64,000 nt of DNA. Source: Pontibacter mangrovi (GTDB lineage: Bacteria; Bacteroidota; Bacteroidia; Cytophagales; Hymenobacteraceae). The notes under the pieces are model-generated. The model saw only the letters and a list, made by a program, of their open reading frames with translations, was not told the origin of the DNA and did no database searches. The stretch covers positions 186,001-250,000 of the forward strand of contig NZ_VFRQ01000006.1 of assembly GCF_006385705.1 (NCBI RefSeq). Direction: 5' to 3'. Position 1 is the first letter of the stretch. Every line of letters begins with the position of its first letter. The position numbers and the translations under genes are program-made. Below are positions 43,851 to 52,395 of the stretch, piece by piece.

Positions 43851-44495
43851 ATGAAAACGAAATGCCTATTTGCCACTATCCTGCTAACAGCATGCAGCCT
43901 GTGGAGCTGCACTGGCACCACCTCCTCCAACACTAGCAGGGCATCGGCCAATGCCCCAACAATTGACAACACCGCTGCCCGTACCAGCACCACCCTCCCG
44001 CCATCAGACTCGGCTACAGCCTAGGCCGGTCAAAACAGCGACAGTTCACTCGTGTCAGCGGACAACCCGCTGGGGCGCAGGCCCAGCCTTGTGGCCCTGG
44101 CCCAGCAAAGGCCGGAGCTGACGACCTTTATGGAGCTGCTTATGGCCGCCGACATGGTTACGCGGCTGGAGAGCCCTGCTACCTATACTGTTTTTGCCCC
44201 CACAAACGAGGCCTTTGCCGCCTTGCCCGAGGGTACCCTGGAGGCACTCAAGCAACCTGGAAGCCAACTAGAGCTACAGCACATCCTGCAGGCCCATATA
44301 CTCCCCAAGCGTGTCACCACCGATGAAATGCAAAACAACATGCGGCTGATGACTGCTTACGGGGATGAGGTGCTCGTGACCCGCACCGGCAGCAGCTTAC
44401 AGGTAGGCAAGGCCTCCGTTCTCCAAGCCGACATTCAGGCATCTAACGGCATTTTACATACGATAGATAAGGTGCTGGCACCTCCGGCTGAATAG
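43851..44495 (+). pseudogene. Fasciclin-domain lipoprotein, paralogue 3, interrupted by an in-frame TAG
   Basis: ATG at 43851 begins a signal peptide with a good lipobox (LLTAC, Cys15) and a Ser/Thr-rich linker. After 57 codons the frame meets TAG at 44022-44024, then continues without a shift into a complete FAS1 domain (LTTFMELLMAADM, YTVFAPTNEAFAALP, LQHILQAHILP, LHTIDKVLAPP) to the stop at 44495. Start, linker and domain are all in one frame, so a single substitution has cut the gene. The domain could only be made by readthrough or from the internal GTG at 44052, in which case it would lack an export signal. A sequencing error is possible. Confidence 0.8.
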
Positions 44496-44621
44496 CATTT
44501 GAAAGGCCTGACGCGCATTTTCGTAACTATAGACGGCGCATTGCGTTAAAAAACACACGGCGCAAGTCGCCGGATTATACTTTAAATACAAAATAGAACT
44601 GACCATTTAAAATTAACAGCT

Positions 44622-45152
44622 ATGGTAAACAAAACAGATAACGCGGGCATGATGACCGCCATGTTTAGAGACAGAGAAAGTGCGGAGCGTGCCTATGACG
44701 AACTACGTGCCCGCGGATACGATAAGGATGATATCAATGTGGTCATGTCTGACGAGGGCAGAAAGCGCCACTTTTCAGATAAAGACGAAACAACAGAGCT
44801 AGGCAATAAATCCCTGGAGGGAACCGGCGCAGGTTCGGCCATTGGTGGTACACTGGGCGCCATTGTCGGTGCCGTGGCAGCCATTGGTACTTCAGTCGCT
44901 ATTCCTGGCCTGGGCCTCGTAGTGGCTGGCCCCTTGGCAGCTGGCCTGGCGGGTGCAGGTGCAGGTGGCCTTACAGGCGGCCTGATCGGTGCGCTGGTAG
45001 GCGCCGGTATACCTGAAGAGCGCGCCAAAGTGTACGAGACAGGTATAAAAGAGGGCAACATTGTGCTGGGCTTTAAGCCGCACAGCGCCGAGGATGCCCG
45101 CTACTTCGAAACGCACTTTCAGAAGCATAGAGGAGAGCACATCTATTACTAA
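44622..45152 (+). CDS. Glycine-zipper general stress protein (YflT-like N-terminus)
   Basis: A 176-residue protein. Residues 8-50 resemble the heat-induced YflT/GSP17M domain (MTAMFRDRESAERAYDELRARGYDKDDINVVM). The middle is a long Gly/Ala-rich glycine-zipper stretch (about 65-130) expected to insert in membranes, and the C-terminus returns to a YflT-like strand (KEGNIVLGFKP). Its place behind the ECF sigma/fasciclin genes fits a stress regulon; no promoter match was found. Confidence 0.8.
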   Translation: MVNKTDNAGMMTAMFRDRESAERAYDELRARGYDKDDINVVMSDEGRKRHFSDKDETTELGNKSLEGTGAGSAIGGTLGAIVGAVAAIGTSVAIPGLGLVVAGPLAAGLAGAGAGGLTGGLIGALVGAGIPEERAKVYETGIKEGNIVLGFKPHSAEDARYFETHFQKHRGEHIYY

Positions 45153-45173
45153 ATAGAACCTTTCCACCAACAC

Positions 45174-45215
45174 CCGAAGCCCCTGGTGCCTTTGTGCCAG
45201 GGGCTTCGGATTTTA
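45174..45215 (+). terminator. Terminator after the stress-protein gene
   Basis: A 13-bp perfect stem CCGAAGCCCCTGG (45174-45186) with its complement at 45197-45209, followed by ATTTTATT. The remaining 240 nt to the response regulator gene show no gene or clear promoter. Confidence 0.88.
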
Positions 45216-45453
45216 TTATACCTAGCAGCCCCGGGTTTGTAGCGGTACTTTGCCTGCATGGGCGGCATGCACGCACAAACCACCTACCCCAAATATAGGA
45301 TCAAAAGCAGTATTTACTGGCCATTATTTATACGATAGCACCACCCTTTGCCGTTATACCTATAGCTTTCCCCGGAAAGGAGCTGGCAGCGTTTTACGCG
45401 CAGGTTGCTGAACGCAAGCCTGCCAGCAAATCCTGAATAGCCAAAGACGCCTT

Positions 45454-45885
45454 ATGTATAAATTAAACCATATCCTGATTATTGATGACGATCAGATAAA
45501 TAACCTGTTCTCGCAGATCATACTGGAGGATGCTGATGCCAGCCGGCTGGTTTCTACCTGCCACAGCGTGCCCGAGGCACTGGACTTTTTGCGTGCTGCC
45601 GAGGCAACCGCAGAAACCGCATTCCCCGACCTGATCCTGCTGGACATCAGCATGCCTTCTTTGGATGGGTTTGAGTTTCTGGACCGCTATTATGCCCTGG
45701 GCTATAACCAGCGCCATAAAACCTTTATTTCCATGTTCACCTCCTCCGACGAGCAGGAGCACCAGGAGCGGGTACAGAAGTATGAGGTGGTGGTAGGCTT
45801 TATCAAAAAACCGCTCTCCATGCCAACCCTGCAGAACATCCTCCGCCTGCAGGACAACAACCGCGCAGAAAACAATTTGCCATAG
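45454..45885 (+). CDS. Single-domain response regulator
   Basis: A 143-residue receiver domain without an output domain. The acidic pocket D11-D12-D13 (LIIDDDQINN), phosphoacceptor D64 in LILLDISMP, switch Thr/Ser near 96-98 (MFTSS) and Lys118/119 in GFIKKPL are intact. It probably relays phosphate to a partner; no histidine kinase gene is adjacent. Confidence 0.93.
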   Translation: MYKLNHILIIDDDQINNLFSQIILEDADASRLVSTCHSVPEALDFLRAAEATAETAFPDLILLDISMPSLDGFEFLDRYYALGYNQRHKTFISMFTSSDEQEHQERVQKYEVVVGFIKKPLSMPTLQNILRLQDNNRAENNLP

Positions 45886-45935
45886 TTTCGTATGCTTAGG
45901 GTATAAACAATCCTATATACCCAAATTAAAGAACG

Positions 45936-46553
45936 ATGAAAAAAACGATGATAGCCGTAGCGTGCGCTGCGGGCCTCCTATGCCTTGCCTCCTGCAACGA
46001 TAACGCCGGCTCTGATAACCAGGCTACCGACACGACCGGTTCGGCCACCGTTGCGGCCACCGACTCCACCATCACAGATAAAAATAAAGAGCTGCTGGCT
46101 TTTGCCGCCCGTAACAACATGCTGCAGGTGGAGCTGGGCAAGCTAGCGGCTGCCCAGGGCGCCACAGACCAGGTAAAAGCCTATGGGCAGGACCTGGTGG
46201 ACTGGTACACGGCCAAGCAGGAGGAGCTGCAGGAGCTGGCACAGCAGTACGGCGTTACACTGCCTCAGCAGTTAGAGGATGAGCAGACCGAGCACCTGAA
46301 CGACTTGAAAGAGGCCAAACCGGAAGACTTTAACAAAGCCTATTGGGATAACGTGACCGATGCGCAGGAAGAGGCGATAGACGAACTGGAGGACAACCTG
46401 AAAGACGTGGACGAAGCCAGCGCCACCACCTTTTCGTTGTGGGCACGCAATGCCCTTAAAGAGCTTCGCGCCCAATACGAGCAGGCCAAAGCAAACGAGG
46501 TGGACCTGAAGAATGAGGATGCCGGCATCTCGGAAAGTATAAACCAGGAGTAA
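45936..46553 (+). CDS. DUF4142-domain lipoprotein
   Basis: A 205-residue lipoprotein: signal peptide MKKTMIAVACAAGLLCLASC, a Thr/Asp-rich linker, then the ferritin-like helical DUF4142 domain (FAARNNMLQVELGKLAAAQG, QVKAYGQDLVDWYTAKQEEL, DEASATTFSLWARNALKELRAQYEQA). Function is unknown; family members are common in stress clusters. It lies 50 nt after the response regulator gene. Confidence 0.87.
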   Translation: MKKTMIAVACAAGLLCLASCNDNAGSDNQATDTTGSATVAATDSTITDKNKELLAFAARNNMLQVELGKLAAAQGATDQVKAYGQDLVDWYTAKQEELQELAQQYGVTLPQQLEDEQTEHLNDLKEAKPEDFNKAYWDNVTDAQEEAIDELEDNLKDVDEASATTFSLWARNALKELRAQYEQAKANEVDLKNEDAGISESINQE

Positions 46554-46571
46554 GGGCTGCCTGAAAAAAGG

Positions 46572-46604
46572 AACGGGGCGCAAGTACAGCTTGCGCCCCG
46601 TTTT
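46572..46604. terminator. Bidirectional terminator between DUF4142 and SGNH hydrolase genes
   Basis: A 13-bp stem AACGGGGCGCAAG (46572-46584 region) with its complement ending at 46602 and a 5-nt loop, preceded by AAAAAA and followed by TTTT, lies between convergent genes. Confidence 0.88.
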
Positions 46605-47164
46605 CATATGACCTCTAGCAGCTCTTTTAGCTTCTGCCAGGTATGCTGCGCCAGCAGCTTCTGCCCTTGCGCATTCGGGTGCACACCGTCCGGCAGGTTC
46701 AGGTGGCGGTTGCCGGCTACCCCTTCCAGCAGAAAAGGGATGAACAGGGTGCTATTCTGCAGCGCCAGCTCCCTGAACAGCTTCCGGAACTCAGCGGCAT
46801 AACGCCCGGGCACAATGTCGGGTATCTCCATACCCGAAAGGATGATGTGCACCTCAGGGTATTTATGCCTTACCTTGTCGATGATCTGCTGCAGGTTTTG
46901 GCTTGTTTCACGGGCCGGGATGCCGCGCAGGCCATCGTTGGCGCCCAAGGCAAGTATAAAGATAGCGATCGGCTCGTTCAGCCAGCGGTCGATGCGGTGC
47001 ACCCCTCCTGCCGTGGTGTCGCCGCTGAGGCCGCCGTTCAGCACCTTGTAATCGCGGTACCCCTGTTGCCGCAGCATCTCCTGTATCAGGCTGGGATAAG
47101 CCTGCGCAGCCGGCAACCCATAGCCGGCCGTCAGGCTGTCCCCGAAAATAAGTATGTTTTTCAT
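46604..47164 (-). CDS. SGNH/GDSL-family esterase (TesA/arylesterase type)
   Basis: A 186-residue hydrolase with all family blocks: block I IFGDSLTAGYG (catalytic Ser), block II NGGLSGDTTAGG (oxyanion Gly), block III LGANDGLRG (oxyanion Asn) and block V PDGVHPNAQGQ (catalytic Asp and His). It would cleave esters or thioesters. The start ATG at 47164 has a GGAG ribosome-binding site 6 nt upstream. No signal peptide is present, unlike E. coli TesA. Confidence 0.93.
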   Translation of the reverse strand: MKNILIFGDSLTAGYGLPAAQAYPSLIQEMLRQQGYRDYKVLNGGLSGDTTAGGVHRIDRWLNEPIAIFILALGANDGLRGIPARETSQNLQQIIDKVRHKYPEVHIILSGMEIPDIVPGRYAAEFRKLFRELALQNSTLFIPFLLEGVAGNRHLNLPDGVHPNAQGQKLLAQHTWQKLKELLEVI

Positions 47165-47204
47165 GCACTCCTTCCGTTTTATACTATACCAAACCGTGTA
47201 AAGC

Positions 47205-47237
47205 AAGAAGGGTTGCCATCAGCTGGCAACCCTTCTT
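47205..47237 (-). terminator. Terminator after the DUF2383 gene
   Basis: A 14-bp perfect stem AAGAAGGGTTGCCA (47205-47218) with its complement at 47224-47237 and a 5-nt loop. It lies downstream of the minus-strand gene at 47258 and upstream of the SGNH gene. Confidence 0.82.
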
Positions 47238-47257
47238 TTATAGTTCCTTCTACTTGC

Positions 47258-47710
47258 TTAATCGGCAGCGTTTTCCATCTGGCGCAGGCGCTCGCAGGTG
47301 GCAAGCGACGACTGCTTCTGCTTCTCTACCATCTGCACCACTTGCGGTGGCAACTCGGCCTTATGCTCCAAGGCATCGTTGTAGGCTTTCTGCGCCCACT
47401 CCTCCCCATAAATGTTCGATTTTACCAGCGACTCCTCGTCGCGGCCGGTCACGGTGTTCTTCACGTCCATCCAGCCGCGGTAAATTTTGCCCTTGGCCGT
47501 GGTTCCCTTCTCGGTGGAGCCCCCGATGCTGGAAAGGGTGCTGTTAATCTCGCTTGAGAACTGACGGCTCTGGTTCACCAGGTCCTTGTAGTAAGACTGA
47601 TGCGCCGGGTCCTTCGTCAGTTTGGCTGCGTGCTCATAGCCTTCGATGCGGTCGTTCACAAATTGGTTTAGTTCCTGCAGAACATCTATTGCCTTTTCGT
47701 TGTTGTTCAT
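47258..47710 (-). CDS. DUF2383 / PA2169-type four-helix-bundle protein
   Basis: A 150-residue ferritin-like helical protein (AIDVLQELNQFVNDRIEGYEHAAKL, a C-terminal GEEWAQKAYNDALEH helix) of the DUF2383 family. Function is unknown, commonly linked with stress and biofilm genes. The ATG at 47710 is chosen because the preceding in-frame residues are basic and unlike the family. Confidence 0.85.
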   Translation of the reverse strand: MNNNEKAIDVLQELNQFVNDRIEGYEHAAKLTKDPAHQSYYKDLVNQSRQFSSEINSTLSSIGGSTEKGTTAKGKIYRGWMDVKNTVTGRDEESLVKSNIYGEEWAQKAYNDALEHKAELPPQVVQMVEKQKQSSLATCERLRQMENAAD

Positions 47711-47940
47711 AGCTTTCGTTTTTGGTTTGTAGTATCGGAAACGAAAAAAAACGGCCAAAAGTTATAATACCCGCCCAGCTTCTCCGTAAGATGAGTGTAA
47801 ACCGCTGAAGGCAAACGAAGAAACCACCGGCGCTATGATAAAATGAATTTTTCTGCTACATTACACTTTAAAACATAGCCGTAGCAGGTATGCGGCACCA
47901 CTTTTGCACACAAATACTGTAGTTCAACTTATTAAATTAG

Positions 47941-50049
47941 ATGATATCATTGACAACTCGCTTTAAAATCATACTATCGGTTCTGGCCGTCATCCTGGTC
48001 ACAGGCTCTTTCATTCTTTATAAAAAAGGCTCCACGCCCGAAGGGAAGAATGAGATCCTGATTAAGGCCCTGATGCAAGGACTGAGCAGTGGGCACTATC
48101 AGCCTGAAAAAGTAGACGACAGCTTCTCCAAGAAAGTATTTGACCTGTACCTCGAGCGCCTGGACTTTAACAAAAAGTTCTTGCTTGCCTCCGACGTAGA
48201 GAAGCTGCGCAAGTATGAAACCGCCATCGACGATGAGCTGCGTCTGGGCTCTTTCGAGTTTTTCGACCTGTCGGCTGACATTTACGAGCAGCGCGTAAAG
48301 GACTCGGAGGCATTTTACAAAGAGATCCTGAGCAAGCCTTTCGATTTTACCATGCAAGAGCAGATTGAGCTGGACGGCGAGAAGCTGCCGTATGCCAAAA
48401 GCAAAGCCGAGCTGCAGGAGGCGTGGCGCAAGCAGCTCAAGTACCAAACGCTGGTACGCGTAGTGGATATGCAGGAGGAGCAGCAGAAAAAGCTGGAGAA
48501 AGACCCGAAGGCTGAGCAGAAATCGTTTGAGCAGCTGGAGAAAGAGGCCCGCGAAAAGGTAATGAACACCTACGAGGACCTGTATGAGCGCCTGGCCAAG
48601 ATCAACCGCGACGACCACCGCTCCACCTACATCAACGCCATCACAAACGTATACGACCCGCATACGGGCTACTTCCCGCCCAAGGCCAAAGCTGACTTCG
48701 ACATCAACTTTACGGGCCGCCTGGAAGGCATCGGCGCCTCGCTGCAGGAAAAAGACGGACAGATACGCGTGATGGAGATTGTGCCGGGAAGTCCCTCTTA
48801 CCTACAGGGCGAGTTGAAGCCGGGCGACATTATCCAGAAAGTAGGCCAGGGAGCCGAAGAGCCGATATTGGTGGAAGGCATGCGCCTGGACGACGCCATT
48901 CAGTACATCCGCGGAAAAAAAGGCACCGAAGTGCGCCTGACCGTGAAAAAGCCGGACGGCTCTACCAAAGTCATCCCTATCATCCGCGATGTGATCGTGT
49001 TTGAAGAAACCTACGCACAGTCTGCCCTGATTGAGGACAAAGAGAAGATCGGATACATTAAGCTTCCGGGCTTTTATGCCGACTTTGAGAACAAGAACGG
49101 CCGCTTTAGCGGCGAGGACGTGAAAAACGAGATAGAGAAGCTAAAAGGTGCCGGTATGGACGGCTTGGTGCTGGACCTGCGCAACAACGGCGGCGGCTCT
49201 CTGTCAGACGCTGTGAAAATGGCGGGCCTGTTTATTGACCAAGGCCCGATCGTGCAGGTAAAAACCGCTGAGGGCAGAGCCATTGTGCTGGACGACCGCG
49301 ACCCGCAGGTACAGTATAACGGACCGCTGGTGATTTTGGTAAACGCCAACAGCGCGTCGGCTTCTGAAATTCTGGCTGCCGCGATGCAGGATTATAAGCG
49401 TGCCGTTATTGTAGGTAGCCCAACCTTTGGCAAGGGCACTGTACAGCAGTTCTTTGAGCTGGATGAGGCCCTGCCAGCGCAGTTTAACCCTTACAAGCCA
49501 TTCGGCGCCCTGAAACTGACGACGCAGAAGTTCTACCGCATTAACGGCGGCACCACGCAGTTGCGCGGCGTAACGCCGGATGTGATACTGCCGGATGCCT
49601 ACGCGTTCCTGGAGTTTGGGGAGAAAGAGCAGGATTATCCGCTTCCGTTTGATGAGATAGCGCCTGCCTCTTACAAGCCGTGGAGCAATGGCAAGCTGAA
49701 CCTGCAGCAGGTAAAAACACACAGCCAGCAGCGTATCGCTAAAAACCAAAGCTTTGAGCTGATCGAGGAAAGCGCCGAGCGCCTGAAGAAGCAGTCGGAT
49801 AACACCACGCGCTCGCTGCAGCTGGACAAGTATGTGGCGGAAGAGAAAAAGGCAGAGGCTGAGGCAAAACGCCTGGAGGAAGCCAAAAAGGATATACCGG
49901 TGCTGAACGTGCACCGCCTGCAGCAGGACCTGCAGGAGCTGGGCACGGACACAGCCAAGATTGCCCGTAACAAAGAGTTTATCAAAGACCTGAAGCAGGA
50001 TGTATACTTGGAAGAGGCCGTAGCCATTATTCAGGAAGACCTCCGCTAA
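47941..50049 (+). CDS. Carboxy-terminal (tail-specific) processing protease, S41 family
   Basis: A 702-residue periplasmic protease. An N-terminal hydrophobic segment (IILSVLAVILVTGSFILY) anchors or exports it. A helical domain runs to about 230, a PDZ domain lies around 255-340 (GIGASLQEKDGQIRVMEI) and the S41 core follows: GMDGLVLDLRNNGGGSLSDA, the catalytic Ser in NANSASASEILAAAM (about 470) and the catalytic Lys in GSPTFGKGTVQQ (about 500). The C-terminal helical part is the DUF3340-like tail region of Prc. It degrades damaged or ssrA-like tagged envelope proteins. A strong terminator follows. Confidence 0.94.
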   Translation: MISLTTRFKIILSVLAVILVTGSFILYKKGSTPEGKNEILIKALMQGLSSGHYQPEKVDDSFSKKVFDLYLERLDFNKKFLLASDVEKLRKYETAIDDELRLGSFEFFDLSADIYEQRVKDSEAFYKEILSKPFDFTMQEQIELDGEKLPYAKSKAELQEAWRKQLKYQTLVRVVDMQEEQQKKLEKDPKAEQKSFEQLEKEAREKVMNTYEDLYERLAKINRDDHRSTYINAITNVYDPHTGYFPPKAKADFDINFTGRLEGIGASLQEKDGQIRVMEIVPGSPSYLQGELKPGDIIQKVGQGAEEPILVEGMRLDDAIQYIRGKKGTEVRLTVKKPDGSTKVIPIIRDVIVFEETYAQSALIEDKEKIGYIKLPGFYADFENKNGRFSGEDVKNEIEKLKGAGMDGLVLDLRNNGGGSLSDAVKMAGLFIDQGPIVQVKTAEGRAIVLDDRDPQVQYNGPLVILVNANSASASEILAAAMQDYKRAVIVGSPTFGKGTVQQFFELDEALPAQFNPYKPFGALKLTTQKFYRINGGTTQLRGVTPDVILPDAYAFLEFGEKEQDYPLPFDEIAPASYKPWSNGKLNLQQVKTHSQQRIAKNQSFELIEESAERLKKQSDNTTRSLQLDKYVAEEKKAEAEAKRLEEAKKDIPVLNVHRLQQDLQELGTDTAKIARNKEFIKDLKQDVYLEEAVAIIQEDLR

Positions 50050-50071
50050 GCAATTAATTGTACTTTTACTG

Positions 50072-50103
50072 AAACGCCAGCTAAATTAGCTGGCGTTTTT
50101 TTA
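50072..50103 (+). terminator. Terminator after the S41 protease gene
   Basis: Stem AAACGCCAGCT with complement AGCTGGCGTTT and a short AT loop (50072-50098), followed by a T-run. Confidence 0.9.
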
Positions 50104-50139
50104 TATATTAAGCTCCTAATAGATCAACCCGTAGAAAAC

Positions 50140-51873
50140 ATGCTTTTAACTTCACCCAAAATAAGCCAGACCGGCGCATGGCTCCTGCTTCTGGCACTGC
50201 TGCCAACCCTGTTAGGCGGTTGCGCTACTAAAACGACCCTTGAGGCATCCGTGGAGGAGCAGGGCTATATTTCCGGCAATGCCATGGTCGTATCGGCGCA
50301 TCCTGAGGCCTCGCGCATAGGCATGGAGATCATGCAACGCGGCGGTAACGCCTACGATGCCGCTATCGCCACACAGTTTGCCCTGGCCGTGGCGTTTCCG
50401 GTAGCCGGCAACATCGGCGGCGGCGGTTTTATGGTGCATCGCTCAGCCTCCGGTGCCATTGGCTCCCTCGACTTCCGGGAAACGGCCCCTGGCTCTGCTA
50501 CCGAAACGATGTACCAGGACGAGGCTGGCAACGTGGTGGATGGGCTGAGCACAGACGGGCACCTGGCTGTGGGCGTTCCCGGAGCGGTAGACGGCATGGT
50601 GAAAATACACCAAAAGTATGGCGCTATGCCGTGGGCCACACTGCTGCAGCCAGCCATAGATTTGGCCCGAAACGGTGTGGTGCTTACACAAAAAGAGGCA
50701 GACGGGCTTAACTATGCAAAAGAAGCTTTCATCCAAAACAACCGGCACCTGCCCTACCTGGTCCGGGAGAAAGCCTGGCAAGAAGGCGATACCTTGCGCC
50801 ACCCCGACCTGGCCCGTACGCTGGAGCGCATCCGGGATAAAGGGCGCGAGGGCTTCTACGCCGGCGAAACAGCCGACCTGCTGGTAAAGGAGATGCAGCG
50901 CGGCAACGGCATTATCTCCCACGAAGATCTGGCGAACTATACTTCGGTATGGCGCCAGCCGGTAACAGGCAACTATAAGGATTACAAAGTCATTTCCATG
51001 GCGCCACCCTCAAGCGGTGGCGTGGCCCTGCTGCAGCTGCTAAAGATGGTGGAGCCCTACAACCTGCAACAGAAAGGGTGGCAAACCACCGAGACAATAC
51101 AGATTATGACCGAGGCTGAGCGCCGCGTGTACGCTGACCGCGCCACCTACCTCGGCGATCCTGACTTTGTAGAAGTGCCCCTGCAGGAGCTACTGGATGA
51201 GGAGTACCTGAAAGACCGCATGAGCACGATGAGTTTCGCGCAGGCCACCCCGTCCTCTGCTGTAAAAGCCGGCGAGCTGCCAGTCTATGAGTCCGATCAA
51301 ACAACGCATTTTAGCGTGGTAGACCCTGCCGGCAACGCAGTCTCCATCACCACCACCCTCAACGGCGGCTACGGCTCCAAGGTAATGGTAGAAGGGGCAG
51401 GCTTTCTGCTAAACAACGAGATGGACGACTTCAGCGCCAAGCCAGGCGTACCAAATATGTTCGGGCTGATAGGCGGCAAGGCCAATGCCATACAACCTAA
51501 CAAGCGCATGCTCAGCTCCATGACCCCTACTATCCTGGAAAAGGATGGGAAGCTGTTTATGGTGGTGGGCACGCCGGGCGGCTCTACCATCATCACTTCC
51601 GTATTCCAGACGATCCTGAACGTGGTAGAGCATGACATGACCATGCAGCAGGCGGTGGCGGCCCCGCGCTTTCACCACCAGTGGCTACCCGACCAACTAC
51701 AGCACGAAGCCAATGCTATTCCGGCCCCGGTTCGGGCGGAACTGCAGCGCAAAGGCTATACCCTGCATGAGCGAGGCACTTACGGACGCGTTGACGGGAT
51801 TTTGGTGTTGCCGGACGGGCGGCTGGAAGGAGGCGCAGACCCACGTGGCGACGACGCGGCGGCAGGTTTCTAA
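50140..51873 (+). CDS. ggt: Gamma-glutamyltransferase
   Basis: A 577-residue exported enzyme that cleaves or transfers the gamma-glutamyl group of glutathione. It carries a signal peptide with a lipobox-like LLGGC, so it may be a lipoprotein. The family signatures are visible: GGNAYDAAIATQFALAV and GNIGGGGFMV near the N-terminus, DFRETAPG, the autocleavage/catalytic Thr in QTTHFSVVD (about residue 388-390), and SMTPTILEKDGKL with GTPGGSTI near 460-490. It should self-process into two chains at the Thr. The 3' end overlaps the convergent gene by 4 nt. Confidence 0.95.
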   Translation: MLLTSPKISQTGAWLLLLALLPTLLGGCATKTTLEASVEEQGYISGNAMVVSAHPEASRIGMEIMQRGGNAYDAAIATQFALAVAFPVAGNIGGGGFMVHRSASGAIGSLDFRETAPGSATETMYQDEAGNVVDGLSTDGHLAVGVPGAVDGMVKIHQKYGAMPWATLLQPAIDLARNGVVLTQKEADGLNYAKEAFIQNNRHLPYLVREKAWQEGDTLRHPDLARTLERIRDKGREGFYAGETADLLVKEMQRGNGIISHEDLANYTSVWRQPVTGNYKDYKVISMAPPSSGGVALLQLLKMVEPYNLQQKGWQTTETIQIMTEAERRVYADRATYLGDPDFVEVPLQELLDEEYLKDRMSTMSFAQATPSSAVKAGELPVYESDQTTHFSVVDPAGNAVSITTTLNGGYGSKVMVEGAGFLLNNEMDDFSAKPGVPNMFGLIGGKANAIQPNKRMLSSMTPTILEKDGKLFMVVGTPGGSTIITSVFQTILNVVEHDMTMQQAVAAPRFHHQWLPDQLQHEANAIPAPVRAELQRKGYTLHERGTYGRVDGILVLPDGRLEGGADPRGDDAAAGF

Positions 51874-52265
51874 GCCGCTTGTTTGCGCTTCCGGATAAAG
51901 CCTGCCACATACACCCCTACCGCGGCCACACCGGTCAAGGTCATCAGCCCGAATACGCCGGCTCTTCGCTGCCGTACTTCGGGCTTAAATTTTTGCCTGG
52001 CTTCCTCGGATGGGGCAATGGCTTTCGACAGGAGCGTTCCTGTCATGATGCTTAGCAGGCTGGTAAGCCCCACTGCGGCATGCGCCACGGCGCTGTTCCC
52101 CTGCTTGATGCCCGGGCTCAGGAGTAGCAAAGCACCTCCGGCCAAGGGTGGTATAAGCGCTGTTTTGGGCCTTTTCTCATTCAGGAAATAACTCGTGAGC
52201 CCCGCCCCGATAAGTGTGGCGGCATGCGTGTTGTTGGCTATGTCTGGTCTGTCAATGATGTTCAT
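51870..52265 (-). CDS. Small multi-pass membrane protein of unknown function
   Basis: A 131-residue protein with about four hydrophobic segments and a basic C-terminus (IRKRKQAA). I recognise no family. It converges with the gamma-glutamyltransferase gene, overlapping it by 4 nt, and has its own promoter region upstream of 52265, containing two AAGTATA words. Confidence 0.65.
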   Translation of the reverse strand: MNIIDRPDIANNTHAATLIGAGLTSYFLNEKRPKTALIPPLAGGALLLLSPGIKQGNSAVAHAAVGLTSLLSIMTGTLLSKAIAPSEEARQKFKPEVRQRRAGVFGLMTLTGVAAVGVYVAGFIRKRKQAA

Positions 52266-52338
52266 CTGAAGTATCGTTTTATACTTGATGTACCGCCAAC
52301 AGTCCTACTTGGTTATACTTTGGCTACAGGTACAAAAG

Positions 52339-52374
52339 CCAAGAAGCCTGCCGCAACTGCGACAGGCTTCTTGG
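52339..52374 (-). terminator. Terminator after the T9SS-secreted nuclease gene
   Basis: A 12-bp perfect stem CCAAGAAGCCTG (52339-52350) with its complement at 52363-52374; on the minus strand it is followed by CTTTTG. It lies 22 nt beyond the stop at 52396. Confidence 0.75.
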
Positions 52375-52395
52375 TATAAGTATAAACTGGGTAGG

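Noticed and set aside
46643..47557. A 304-codon plus-strand frame across the SGNH and DUF2383 genes
   Set aside because: It spans two real genes and a terminator on the other strand and has no recognisable domain.
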